A DNA stretch of 40,835 nt from Akkermansia muciniphila (GCA_945898055.1 CAMDGV010000038.1:1-40835), one strand, 5' to 3'. Positions 1-7,791 are shown, counted from the stretch's first letter. The notes: generated by a model from the sequence alone, not told the origin. A program made the numbers and translations.

Positions 1-1
1 T

Positions 2-511
2 TACCTTGTCCAACAACACCACTACCTTGGGTTCAGCCGCCCGGTGGGCGAACACCTCAAGTATCTGGTTCTTGCCGGGGAACGGCCCGTCGCCTGCATG
101 GCCTGGAACAGCGGACCCCTGAAGCTCAAGCTGCGCGATAAGTTCGTGGAAGCTCCCCGAATCGCCTATGCCCACAACCTTCATCTCATTGCCTATAACA
201 GCCGCTATCTGATCGTTCCCTGGGTTCGTATTCCTCACCTGGCCAGCCACCTTCTGGGACGGATCGCCCGCCGGATCAGCGCCGACTGGCAGGAGCTTTA
301 TCACCATCCGATCCATCTGCTTGAAAGTTTCGTGGATACCGAACGGTTCAAGGGAACCTGCTATCAGGCGGCGAACTGGCAGTGTCTCGGACGCTCTCTT
401 GGCCTGGGAACCAAGTCCAAAGCGGGCGACCGGACCTCCATCAAGGAACTCTGGGCCTATCCCTTGGGCAAAGACTTCCGTCAAAAGCTGACCCAATGTT
501 CGACGAGGTAA
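2..511 (+). CDS. DUF4338 (DruA-family) protein, 5' end cut by window edge
   Basis: The frame is open from base 2, so the GTG at 44 is not a credible start and the true N-terminus lies outside. Visible family features are HHYLG near the left edge, then RPVGEHLKYLV, HNLHLIAYNSRYLIVPWV, LASHLLGRIARRI and FKGTCYQAANW. These are the conserved core of DUF4338, the family to which the Druantia phage-defence protein DruA belongs. Its biochemical activity is not inferable here. Many family members sit in transposons rather than defence islands, and this one does too: its TAA stop (509-511) overlaps the ATG of the downstream transposase (496) by 16 bases, which implies translational coupling. A defence role is not supported, since no helicase gene such as druE is nearby. 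The most likely role is as an accessory protein of the transposon. Confidence 0.75.
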   Translation, partial: YLVQQHHYLGFSRPVGEHLKYLVLAGERPVACMAWNSGPLKLKLRDKFVEAPRIAYAHNLHLIAYNSRYLIVPWVRIPHLASHLLGRIARRISADWQELYHHPIHLLESFVDTERFKGTCYQAANWQCLGRSLGLGTKSKAGDRTSIKELWAYPLGKDFRQKLTQCSTR

Positions 512-2067
512 AAGAGTGGCTGGGGCGGGCGGAGGAGCGAAAGGTTTTCCTGGGGGAAATCGGTCGGCGCCTGTCCCCCGAACATGCGGCGCGGATCACC
601 CGGTTGCTGGAGTTTCTGGACTGGCTGTTGTCCGTGCTGGAAAAGAAGAGGCTCTCCATCCGCAAACTGCTTGAACTTTGTTTCGGTTCCAAAACGGAAA
701 GCGCCCGCAATGTGTGCGGCAAAGCGCCGAAGACCAAACAACGGCAGAAGCGCAAGGGCCATGGACGCAACGGGCACCTCATCTACACCGGAGCCAGGCG
801 GGTGAAGGTGCCGAACCCGGTGCACAAAGACGGCGAGACCTGTCCCGGGTGCGGAAAAGGCAGACTTCGGCCGATGAAAAAGCCGGCTGTGGCTGTGAGC
901 GTGACCGCGCAGCCGCCTGTGGGGGCGGTGGTTCACGAAATGGAACAACTCCGATGCGACACGTGTGACAAGGTGTTCACGGCACCGACACCACCGGAAG
1001 CGGGGGTGGAAAAGTATGACGCCAGTGTTGGAGTGATGGTGGGGTTGTTGCGCTATGGGAGCGGAATGCCGTTCCACCGGCTGGAGCGATTGCAGAAAAG
1101 CCTCGGGGTGCCACTGCCCGCCTCGATTCAATGGGAACAAGTTCAACGGATCTTACAAAGCCTGGAGCCCATTCACAAACAAGCGGTGAAGCAGGCGGCA
1201 CAATCCTTGGTGGTGCACAGCGATGACACCAAGGCGCGGGTGACTGCGTTGTTCAAGGAGATCCGGAGCCAGGAGAAGCCCAAGAGGACGGGGATATTCA
1301 CGACGGGCATCGTGGGCAAAGTGGACGGACATACAGTGTGCCTGTTCTATACCGGACGCAAACACGCCGGGGAGAACCTGGCCGAACTGCTGGAACAAAG
1401 GGATGAAAATCTCTCGGCCCCCCTGCACATGTGCGACGGTCTGTCGCGCAACGAACCCAAGGGACACGAGACGGTGGAATGCCAGTGCAACGTTCATGGG
1501 CGGAGAAACTTTGTGGAATTGGAAAAGGACCATCCCGAGGAAAGCCGGAAGGTGGTGGAAAGTTATTCGGAAGTTTATCGGGTGGAGGCGGAGGTGAGGA
1601 AGAAGGGATTGAACGACGAAGAAAGGCTTCGAGTTCATCAGGAACAGAGCGGACCGGTGATGGAGGAACTGAGGCGGTGGTTTGCTGAATTGATGGACGG
1701 GAAAAAAGTGGAACCGAACTCCAACCTGGGAGGGGCCATCCGATACATGCAGAACCGGTGGACGGAACTGACGCAGTTCTTGAGAGTGCCCGGGGCACCG
1801 ATCGACAACAACGAAGTCGAGAGGGAGCTCAAGACGTCGATCCTGCACCGGAAGAACAGCCTGTTCTACATGACGGAGCGGGGAGCACATGCCGGGGATG
1901 TGTTTATGAGCATCATAGAGACCTGTCGCAGGAACGGGGCAAATCCGTTCGACTACCTGATGGCAGTGGTGAGGAATGAGTCGCGGATGGAAGCTGACCC
2001 CGGAGCCTGGATGCCCTGGAACTACCTGAAAACAGAGGCTGGGCTGAACACCCAGGGCGTCAGATGA
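496..2067 (+). CDS. tnpC: IS66 family transposase (TnpC)
   Basis: DDE transposase that would cut and move the element. The open frame runs back to 382, but the ATG at 496 gives a normal IS66 N-terminus (MFDEVKEWLG) of 523 residues and overlaps the upstream stop. Order of parts: an N-terminal helical segment with LFGSKTE-like CFGSKTESA; a basic linker; a zinc-finger region with CPGCGKG and CDTCDKVF; then the catalytic domain. The first Asp is in VHSDDTKAR, the second in MCDGLSRN, next to the family motif CNVHGRRNF, and the Glu is in IDNNEVERELK. A C-terminal segment ending in WMPWNYLK matches the IS66 C-terminal region. No stop or frameshift is seen. The partner gene is unusual: DUF4338 takes the place normally held by tnpA and tnpB. 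Confidence 0.93.
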   Translation: MFDEVKEWLGRAEERKVFLGEIGRRLSPEHAARITRLLEFLDWLLSVLEKKRLSIRKLLELCFGSKTESARNVCGKAPKTKQRQKRKGHGRNGHLIYTGARRVKVPNPVHKDGETCPGCGKGRLRPMKKPAVAVSVTAQPPVGAVVHEMEQLRCDTCDKVFTAPTPPEAGVEKYDASVGVMVGLLRYGSGMPFHRLERLQKSLGVPLPASIQWEQVQRILQSLEPIHKQAVKQAAQSLVVHSDDTKARVTALFKEIRSQEKPKRTGIFTTGIVGKVDGHTVCLFYTGRKHAGENLAELLEQRDENLSAPLHMCDGLSRNEPKGHETVECQCNVHGRRNFVELEKDHPEESRKVVESYSEVYRVEAEVRKKGLNDEERLRVHQEQSGPVMEELRRWFAELMDGKKVEPNSNLGGAIRYMQNRWTELTQFLRVPGAPIDNNEVERELKTSILHRKNSLFYMTERGAHAGDVFMSIIETCRRNGANPFDYLMAVVRNESRMEADPGAWMPWNYLKTEAGLNTQGVR

Positions 2068-2071
2068 ATCG

Positions 2072-2107
2072 GGGCGGGAGCCCGGAGGAACCCCGGGATT
2101 CCCGCCC
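2072..2107 (+). terminator. GC-rich stem-loop just after tnpC
   Basis: An outer stem GGGCGGGA (2072-2079) pairs with TCCCGCCC (2100-2107), and an inner stem CCCGG (2081-2085) pairs with CCGGG. It begins four bases after the tnpC stop. No T-run follows, so it is not a textbook intrinsic terminator. It may protect the mRNA 3' end, block read-through, or be a subterminal structure of the element. Confidence 0.45.
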
Positions 2108-2458
2108 AAGCCCACCTCCCTGGCGGGGCGACTGAGGAAAACAACCCCCCGGAAGAATCCACCGGCCCATGAGAGAGCCGAGCCTGACGGGGAAGAACAA
2201 CCCTGATCCTGGCAGAACCGGGAACAAGCCATAGCGTCAAGCCGGGGTTTGAATCCCAACCTTCCCTCGCTGAACGCAGTTCACGCCAAAACGGCCGTCA
2301 AAAACCTTCCCTACGGCCTGTTCCGCACCCGTGCCGAAAGGACACAGTCCATTGATTTTTTTCGTTTACCGAACACGCACTCGAAATTCGACCCCAGCAC
2401 CACAATGAACGACAACCGATCCACACCGGTGACATGGCTCGTTCGTGGGCTTGCCTAG
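2108..2458. other. Gene-free stretch downstream of IS66 element
   Basis: No convincing gene. Short frames here lack recognisable domains. The right end of the transposon must lie in or near this stretch, but I found no inverted-repeat partner because the left end is outside the window. Confidence 0.5.
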
Positions 2459-2668
2459 CTATTCCTGGTTCTTGGAGATCTGAAGCTGCTGGCAGTTGCG
2501 GGCGCAACGATCCTCATGACGAAGTAGAGCTCGCTTTTCGATTTTCTTACCTACCGCCAGATCAATTATATTGAGACTGAGGCCAGTCCGCTGCGCACCA
2601 CTCGCACATCGGGCGGCAGTTTGACGTTACACTTCATTCTCACCAATGATGTGGTTTGTAGTTTGTAA
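2459..2668 (+). pseudogene. Possible gene remnant with beta-barrel-like tail
   Basis: One frame, interrupted by a TAG at 2525-2527, reads through to a stop at 2666-2668. The second part includes DFLTYRQINYIETEASPLR and GGSLTLHFILTNDVV, an alternating pattern that would suit the end of an outer-membrane beta-barrel. No family is recognised. The fragment stops next to the AT-rich asparagine synthetase gene, so it may be the stump of a gene cut by that insertion. Very uncertain. Confidence 0.2.
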
Positions 2669-4576
2669 TCACTTCATCCATTTAGCATACCACATTTGGA
2701 ACATTAATAAATTCCACAACTCTTGACTGTACTCTTTTTTGCCACCAAAAAAATTAGTTTTTAATCTCTCAACAAATTCCCATCGAAAAACCCCTTGGTC
2801 TTTTATAATTTTTTCTTGCAAATGTTCCTCAACCAATTCTCTTAAACCATTCTGCAGCCAATTAGCTATTGGTACTGCAAAACCCATTTTTGGGCGGTTC
2901 ATCATTTGTCTTGGAACATATTGGTGTACTATCTCTTTTAGGATGTATTTTTTTTCATGATTATAGTATTTGAAACTATCAGGTAAAGTCGCTGCCCATT
3001 CTATCACACGATGATCTAAAAATGGCTCGCGACCCTCTAAACTAGCGGTCATCGTTGACCGGTCTACTTTTTGTAAAATATCATCTACCAGATAGGTTTC
3101 GTAATCAACAGCCATCATGTAAGCTAAAGGCGTATAGTATTCATTTTTTAATTCTGTTGAAAGATAGTTTGTCTCTAATCTGTCAAGGGATGTCTTTAAA
3201 AGCACATTGCTTAGTTGTTCGTCTGTATATTGTTGGCTTAAACTCAACATGAATTTTTGGCGGGAAGGATTTCTTAGAATATACTTCAACTTTGCATAGC
3301 GGTTATGAAAATTTGGCTTGTTTTTTAGAATTGGAATTTTTTTAGAAGGAATTTGCTCCATTATTTCGGTAATTAATTTGAGAATAAATGTTGGTATTGC
3401 TTCCAATTTTTTTCCGTAGCGCATCAAATAATTATACCGATTATATCCTGCAAAAACTTCATCACCTGCATCAGCACTTAAAGCAACAGTAACGTGTTTT
3501 CGTGCCATAATACTGACTAAAGTTGTTGGAATGGCGCTGGAATCGGCGAAGGGTTCATCGTAATAGTAAGGAAGATTTACAATTAAATTGAAGGCATCTT
3601 TTTCTGTGCATTCAATTTCTGTATGATCTGTTCCTAGATGTCTTGCAACTTCCTTTGCGTACGGAGCCTCATTTAGTCCAATATCCGGAACGGCAATTGT
3701 AAAAGTTTTTAATTTATTAATGCGGCTTTTCTGAAGTAAAGCAGTAACGCATGCACTGTCATATCCACCACTTAGAAAAACTCCGATCGGAACATCAGCA
3801 ACCATTCTGTATTCGCAAGCCGACGTTAATATCTTTTCAGTCTGAATTTTTGCATCATCAAATGAAAGTGATATTTTAGGTTGATTATAAGCATCGTAGA
3901 CATTCCAATACTGTTTTTTATTGAGGCTTTGATCTTTTAATGAAAAAGTCATCCAGTGACCAGGCTCTAGTTTAAAACAGTTTTCAAAAATACAGTGAGG
4001 CGATGGTACATTTCCATATTGCATAAATGCACCAACGGCCTGAAGATTTATCTTTTTTATAAAACCAGGATGTTCATGAAATGCTTTAAGTTCAGAAGCA
4101 AAAAGAAATAAACCATCTTTGAAATAATAAAACAGTGGTTTTATTCCAGCTCTATCTCGTGCGAAAAACACCTTATTCGTAACAGTGTCATGTATTACAA
4201 AAGCAAACATCCCAATAAATTTTTGAAGACAATCTTGTCCCCAATGAGCATAAGCATGCAAAATCATCTCGGTGTCTGATCCACCTGTAAAATGATGTCC
4301 AAGAATTAAAAGTTGCGCTTTTATTTCTTGGTAATTGTAAATTTCACCATTGAAACAAATTGTAAGATTTTCAAATTGCATGGGTTGTTTTCCATGCTCT
4401 GATAAATCGATGATTGAGAGTCTTCGATGTCCGAGCCCAATCTGAAGATTTTTTTCATTGAGCAACAAAGTACCACCATCATCTGGGCCTCGATGAATCA
4501 GAGTGTTCGACATTCTTTCAAGAATTAATCCTGAAGAAGACTTAGTGAAATCAAAAAATCCTGTAATACCACACAT
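2669..4576 (-). CDS. asnB: Asparagine synthetase (glutamine-hydrolysing), AT-rich, probably imported
   Basis: Makes asparagine, or amidates another carboxylate, from glutamine and ATP in the cytoplasm. The 635 residues are full length for AsnB. The N-terminal glutaminase domain starts MCGITGF with the nucleophile Cys2, then GHRRLSIIDLS, NGEIYNYQE and GGSDTEMILH. The C-terminal synthetase domain has the PP-loop FLSGGYDSACV, LSADAGDEVFAGYNRY, and the late motif LEGREPFLDHRVIEWAA. The PP-loop has Tyr where most relatives have Leu, Ile or Val. Base composition is the outstanding feature: the gene is far richer in A and T than anything else in the window, with many AAA/TTT codons, which points to recent transfer from a low-GC donor. 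Relatives are common in surface polysaccharide clusters, where they modify sugars, but no glycan genes flank it. A second AsnB is encoded at 21482. Confidence 0.93.
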   Translation of the reverse strand: MCGITGFFDFTKSSSGLILERMSNTLIHRGPDDGGTLLLNEKNLQIGLGHRRLSIIDLSEHGKQPMQFENLTICFNGEIYNYQEIKAQLLILGHHFTGGSDTEMILHAYAHWGQDCLQKFIGMFAFVIHDTVTNKVFFARDRAGIKPLFYYFKDGLFLFASELKAFHEHPGFIKKINLQAVGAFMQYGNVPSPHCIFENCFKLEPGHWMTFSLKDQSLNKKQYWNVYDAYNQPKISLSFDDAKIQTEKILTSACEYRMVADVPIGVFLSGGYDSACVTALLQKSRINKLKTFTIAVPDIGLNEAPYAKEVARHLGTDHTEIECTEKDAFNLIVNLPYYYDEPFADSSAIPTTLVSIMARKHVTVALSADAGDEVFAGYNRYNYLMRYGKKLEAIPTFILKLITEIMEQIPSKKIPILKNKPNFHNRYAKLKYILRNPSRQKFMLSLSQQYTDEQLSNVLLKTSLDRLETNYLSTELKNEYYTPLAYMMAVDYETYLVDDILQKVDRSTMTASLEGREPFLDHRVIEWAATLPDSFKYYNHEKKYILKEIVHQYVPRQMMNRPKMGFAVPIANWLQNGLRELVEEHLQEKIIKDQGVFRWEFVERLKTNFFGGKKEYSQELWNLLMFQMWYAKWMK

Positions 4577-4591
4577 AGTACAAATATATTA

Positions 4592-4628
4592 ATAGGAAAT
4601 TACTTTTTCTGACGCGGAGGGTAAAAGG
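4592..4628 (+). repeat. Solo copy of the left end of the 40196 repeat family
   Basis: ATAGGAAATT followed by CTTT, CTGACGCGGAGG and AAA-GG matches the first ~37 bases of the repeat units at 40196, 40436 and 40770, with small differences (an A for G, two added T, a short change after GCGGAGG). It lies 15 bases upstream of the asnB start codon, at the composition boundary between AT-rich gene and GC-richer flank. The palindromic remainder of the repeat is absent here. Confidence 0.7.
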
Positions 4629-4730
4629 TAAGTTCGGCGTGGATAGCCTCGACTGGGGAAGTTCAGGCACCAGATCAAACGGCCGCCCGACAGCTTCAAA
4701 GTCAGACCACGATGTCATTGTTATTCCATT

Positions 4731-4925
4731 GGGTCGTTCGACGGTTCTTGCTCAATTGTAGACTTCGCTGTTAGGCAGTAGAAGGGGTCCGTGGACCCGT
4801 CTACTATGATGTTGCCGTCGATGGCTGGCGTCGAGTTAAAATAGCCGCCCCGGTTCTTAAGCTAGGGCAGCATCAAGCTCTGTATGGGCAATGCGGGCCT
4901 GGCTAGGATTTGTTTGCCGCGCATA
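4731..4925 (-). pseudogene. Fragment of a PQQ-like beta-propeller protein
   Basis: On the minus strand one frame reads KQILARPALPIQSLMLP, a stop, then LKNRGGYFNSTPAIDGN, IIVDGSTDPFYCL and a tail to a stop at 4731-4733. The pattern of N-S-T-P-A-I-x-D-G followed by a short strand and YCL resembles the last blade of PQQ-binding-like beta-propeller proteins, which are numerous in Verrucomicrobiota. There is an in-frame stop, no start and no upstream body, so this is a relic. Within it (4778-4805) is a dyad centred on GGGTCC-GT-GGACCC, probably a by-product of coding sequence. Confidence 0.35.
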
Positions 4926-5010
4926 AGATTTCATGGGGTGACTTGACGTGTAGCGAGACGAATCGCCTTCCAGCGGTCGAATTGATTTTCCTCGGTCCAG
5001 CCCCTAAAAG

Positions 5011-5440
5011 GTAAGCGTGCGCCCAACCCTATGGTTTTTGATATTCTACCCAGATGCTGAGTTTTCTCTCCAACGCTCGGGTCTATCTCGCGGCCGGTCA
5101 GACCGATCTTCGCAAGTCCTTCGATCCACTGGCCGGGGTGGTGCGCAGTTCACCGCAATTGGATCCTCTTTCGGGTCACCTTTTTGTCCTCAGCCATCAG
5201 CGTTGTCATCGGGTCAAAACTCTTTTCTGGGATAAGTCGGGCTGATGGCTTTGCGCTCAGCGCCTAGAAGCAGGCACTCTGGCCTGGCCTGACTCAGCAG
5301 TGCGAGTGATCGAGCTCTCAAATGAACAACGGACGCTGCTCCTGAGTGGAATCGATTTGGGTCAAACGCGGGTACGTCCCTGGCTCAATCATCTCGGCAA
5401 AGAAGACTCGGAATCCCGCCTTAGACCGGCCTCTTTTTAA
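5011..5440 (+). mobile_element. Decayed IS66 element, left end and tnpB only
   Basis: GTAAGCG at 5011-5017 matches the characteristic terminal sequence of IS66 family inverted repeats. About 40 bases further on a tnpB-like frame begins. No tnpC and no matching right end (CGCTTAC) is visible before 5866, so the element has lost its transposase. It is a different IS66 lineage from the one at the left edge, which has no tnpB in view. Confidence 0.6.
5054..5440 (+). pseudogene. tnpB: IS66 tnpB pseudogene
   Basis: The first part (5054-5242) has the standard TnpB signature: VYLAAGQTDLRKSFDPLAG, DPLSGHLFV and RVKTLFWDKSG. A TGA at 5243-5245 interrupts the frame. The same frame continues with QRLEAGTLAWP and LLLSGIDLG, which are the C-terminal TnpB motifs. 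The segment between (expected to resemble GFALWYKRLEAGT) is scrambled, with DGFAL legible in another frame, so a small indel as well as the stop is likely. IS66 TnpB is a small protein needed for transposition. Without tnpC this copy can only be a relic. Confidence 0.8.
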
Positions 5441-5865
5441 GGTAAAATTCAGAGGCTTCACTAGGTTAAAAAGAAGCAAAAATCTCCAGCTATTAAGGGA
5501 GATTATGGCACTTTTATTGCCTAGTAATCAGTGTGGAAAAAGACCTTCAAAAATACCCGGCGCCCCTCGAGGAGGTCGTCGCTTTTTGGACTCGCCTCAC
5601 CGAGCAACTGCGCTCTGAAAGGGCGATCTTTCGGATTTGTTGGCTGCCATTGGCTGCGCCTTCCGTCTTCAACCGCTCAATGGTCCATCCCAGTAAGACA
5701 CTGGTGATTCCCTTGAGGCTGGCCGCCATCGCCGCGTTGCGGGGATCCGAGCCATCGAACGGGACTAATTTCTTCAGTCCCAGCGCAATCCGATCCGATT
5801 CCAAACATCCAAGAATTTTTGTCTGACCCCATAATCCTTGGACTCTCCCCAACCAGAACCGTCAT
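5441..5865. other. Gene-free stretch beyond the IS66 relic
   Basis: Short overlapping frames on both strands show no recognisable domain. A weak dyad, AATCTCC (5481-5487) with GGAGATT (5498-5504), is present. The GGGGTCAGACA-type sequence near 5822-5833 (minus strand) resembles sequences often seen beside small transposase genes, but no such gene is present. Confidence 0.4.
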
Positions 5866-6618
5866 TCACGGCTTCGTCTCGCGGACCATCGTCTCTGAAC
5901 GAATAACTTTTCCTTCCGAGTCGAGGACTAGTTCCACCGCCTGATTGGGCGCCTTGGCCTGGACTCGATAGACCGTGTTCCCGTCCTCAAACACTTCGGC
6001 AATCCGCCGAATAGGAATCTCACCAACGGCCTGCTGCACAGTCCGCTGCATGCCGTCCGACAACCCTCCAAGCGCCATATCGATTCGCCGCATCACCACC
6101 TGCCCCTTCTCGTCCAAGGCCAACTCCATTCCCCGACCCTCTTGCGTTTTGGATTCCAATGAATAGAAGACCTTGCCGTCGGATTGCTTGATGTGAGCTC
6201 CCTCCACAGGCACGTCTCCGAGTTGCAGCCGGAAACCTTCCAACACCACCTCGGGAATCCCGGACCGATCCACCCAACCATTCCGAATGTAATCGGGAAT
6301 GGAGGGCACTTTGGCGTTGGCGACCTGAACCGAGGCCGCGCGCGAAAGTGCTGGTACTGCACCCTCGACCGTTCGGAAGCGCTCTTCGATCAATCGTCGC
6401 AATGATTCGATCTCGGCGCGGATCGCGATCAGTTCTCCAGCATTTTGGGCTTCTAGGTTCTCTGCGATGAGAGACGTCGCCGGCACCGGCGCTTCCGCGG
6501 AGATTTCCCACTGCAATTCCTCGATTTGACTGCGAAGCCGACGCGCCTCCATTTGGTTCCAACCGCCCCAGACAGCAACCCCCAAAATCGCTGCCCATGC
6601 CACCCAGTGTCGTTGCAT
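5866..6618 (-). CDS. Membrane-anchored protein with coiled coil and PepSY-like repeats
   Basis: Function unknown. The 250-residue protein starts with an uncleaved-looking hydrophobic anchor (WVAWAAILGVAVWGGW, about residues 5-20). A charged segment likely to form a coiled coil follows (about 25-100, with EARRLRSQIEELQWEI and IRAEIESLRRLIEERFRTV). The C-terminal half appears to hold two similar modules, each ending in a strand pair of the PepSY-like type: GMELALDEKGQVVMRRID and AVELVLDSEGKVIRSE, the second preceded by VYRVQAKAP. Such modules occur in periplasmic proteins. The product is probably anchored in the inner membrane with its bulk outside the cytoplasm. It diverges from the prepilin-like gene at 6779 across 160 bases, and the two could share control. 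Start is the ATG at 6616-6618. Confidence 0.7.
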   Translation of the reverse strand: MQRHWVAWAAILGVAVWGGWNQMEARRLRSQIEELQWEISAEAPVPATSLIAENLEAQNAGELIAIRAEIESLRRLIEERFRTVEGAVPALSRAASVQVANAKVPSIPDYIRNGWVDRSGIPEVVLEGFRLQLGDVPVEGAHIKQSDGKVFYSLESKTQEGRGMELALDEKGQVVMRRIDMALGGLSDGMQRTVQQAVGEIPIRRIAEVFEDGNTVYRVQAKAPNQAVELVLDSEGKVIRSETMVRETKP

Positions 6619-6663
6619 CGCTCAGTTATTCCGCCCTGCTGCCGATTGGCAAACCTTTAATTG

Positions 6664-6703
6664 AACGTCAGCCATTGATGACAGTCGGGAGCATGCTGAC
6701 GTT
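6664..6703. promoter_or_regulatory. Inverted repeat between divergent genes
   Basis: AACGTCAGC (6664-6672) and GCTGACGTT (6695-6703) are perfect 9-base inverted complements separated by 22 bases. They lie midway between two divergent genes (starts at 6618 and 6779), where a regulator binding both promoters, or an mRNA leader hairpin, would be expected. No regulator gene is adjacent. Confidence 0.4.
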
Positions 6704-6778
6704 GACTATCAGACCGGAAGATCAGGCCGAAAGATCTTGCGCTCGTCTGGTTGACGCGAAATGTTGTCTAGGATTCCT

Positions 6779-7555
6779 ATGAAAATGAACCCTTGGCCCT
6801 GCCGTCACCGGACCCGCCCGGGCGGCTTTACGCTGATCGAGCTGCTGGTGGTTATCGCGATCATCGCCATCCTCGCCGGCATGCTGTTGCCGGCTTTGGC
6901 ACGAGCTAAGGAACAGGGCAAGCGAGCACGCTGCCTAAACAATCTCCGCCAAATCGGGATCGGCATGACGCTCTACGCCAACGACAATAAGGACGTGCTG
7001 CTCAAAGCCCGATTCGACAGCGGCCTCTGGGTCCAGATCTCCATCAACGAGCCCGAGGCGGGATCGGCGCGCCAACTGGGACTACCCGTGGACACCAATT
7101 CAACCGTGGCCAAGATATGGACCTGCCCCAATCGACCCGATTTCCCGACCTATGAGCCGGAATACAGGCAATTCAACATTGGCTACCAGTACTACGGGGG
7201 CATCCCTAAGTGGACCAATCCGGCGGGCATCTTCGATTCGAGGAGCCCGGTGAAGACGGCGACCTCCGAACCGGGATGGGTCTTGGCGGCCGATGCGGTG
7301 ATGAAGGTGGACGGCGTTTGGGGAGGCGGTCGTGATTCGGCATTCAAGGGCATGCCGCCGCACCAGGGTCCTGGGAAGAAGCCCCTCGGCAGCAATCACC
7401 TGACACTCGACGGCGCGGCCCGTTGGGTGCAGGCCCAGAAACTCCTGTTCCTGCACAGTTGGAACATCGGCGGAGCCCGCGATGCCTATATGTTCCAAGA
7501 CGACATCGGGCCAGAGTTGCAGGCCAAGGTCGCCCAGATCCGACTCAAACTTTGA
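6779..7555 (+). CDS. Prepilin-type N-terminal methylation domain protein
   Basis: Type II secretion/type IV pilus-like pseudopilin of the family expanded in Verrucomicrobiota and Planctomycetes. The leader is basic and short, then the prepilin peptidase site G^FTLIELLVV and a single hydrophobic helix ([17 protein letters not shown]) followed by [20 protein letters not shown], which is the usual continuation in these phyla. The rest is a globular domain with Trp- and Gly-rich loops, ending with a DGAARWV segment typical of the C-terminal end. An ATG at 6761 is in frame, but the one at 6779 follows AGGA at good spacing and gives a leader of normal length. The protein would be processed at the inner membrane. 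No assembly genes are near, which is typical of these orphans, so the substrate or surface role is unknown. Confidence 0.88.
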   Translation: MKMNPWPCRHRTRPGGFTLIELLVVIAIIAILAGMLLPALARAKEQGKRARCLNNLRQIGIGMTLYANDNKDVLLKARFDSGLWVQISINEPEAGSARQLGLPVDTNSTVAKIWTCPNRPDFPTYEPEYRQFNIGYQYYGGIPKWTNPAGIFDSRSPVKTATSEPGWVLAADAVMKVDGVWGGGRDSAFKGMPPHQGPGKKPLGSNHLTLDGAARWVQAQKLLFLHSWNIGGARDAYMFQDDIGPELQAKVAQIRLKL

Positions 7556-7791
7556 GCAGGGTTTTCCTCCACCGAAACGAGTCGATGCCCATCGAAACCG
7601 CGACCCGACCGTTTTCCAGAGTTCCCCTCCGGCCGGGACGAGGGAATCCTCAGCGCATGTCGATGCGGAGACTGTTGCGCGTCCTGGCCGTCATGTTGTC
7701 GATCACCCTGCCGACTTTTCAATCGGACTATGGCCCGCCACGTCCTCAATCGGGGTTTGCGCCTGGACGGCACGCACAAGGGCGGAGCGGT

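Larger units (their letters stand above)
1..2110 (+). mobile_element. IS66-type element with a DUF4338 gene, left end outside window
   Basis: Two overlapping rightward genes, a DUF4338 protein and an IS66 TnpC transposase, followed at once by a strong GC-rich palindrome, form what looks like one transposon unit. The left end lies before base 1. I could not identify a terminal inverted repeat on the right, so the limit given is the end of the hairpin after tnpC and is approximate. No tnpA or tnpB of the classic IS66 layout is visible in the part present. The transposase frame is intact and keeps its catalytic motifs, so the element may still be active. Confidence 0.65.

Noticed and set aside
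2-511. Druantia defence system
   Set aside because: Only a DUF4338 protein is present, coupled to a transposase; none of the other Druantia genes is in the window.
441-2259. Long minus-strand frames opposite tnpC
   Set aside because: Shadow frames of a GC-rich transposase gene; no domains and His/Pro/Arg-rich translations.
2241-2262. GGGGTTTGAATCCC resembling a tRNA T-arm
   Set aside because: No acceptor stem, anticodon arm or CCA-type end can be built around it; a short chance dyad, or at most an old att-like scar.
4778-4805. GGGTCC-GT-GGACCC dyad as a regulatory hairpin
   Set aside because: The loop of two bases is too small for RNA and the sequence is explained as part of a degraded propeller coding frame.
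5547-5865. Minus-strand frame of about 100 codons beside the IS66 relic
   Set aside because: Contains no recognisable domain and overlaps other short frames; GGGGTCAGACA-type sequence nearby is suggestive of transposon debris only.
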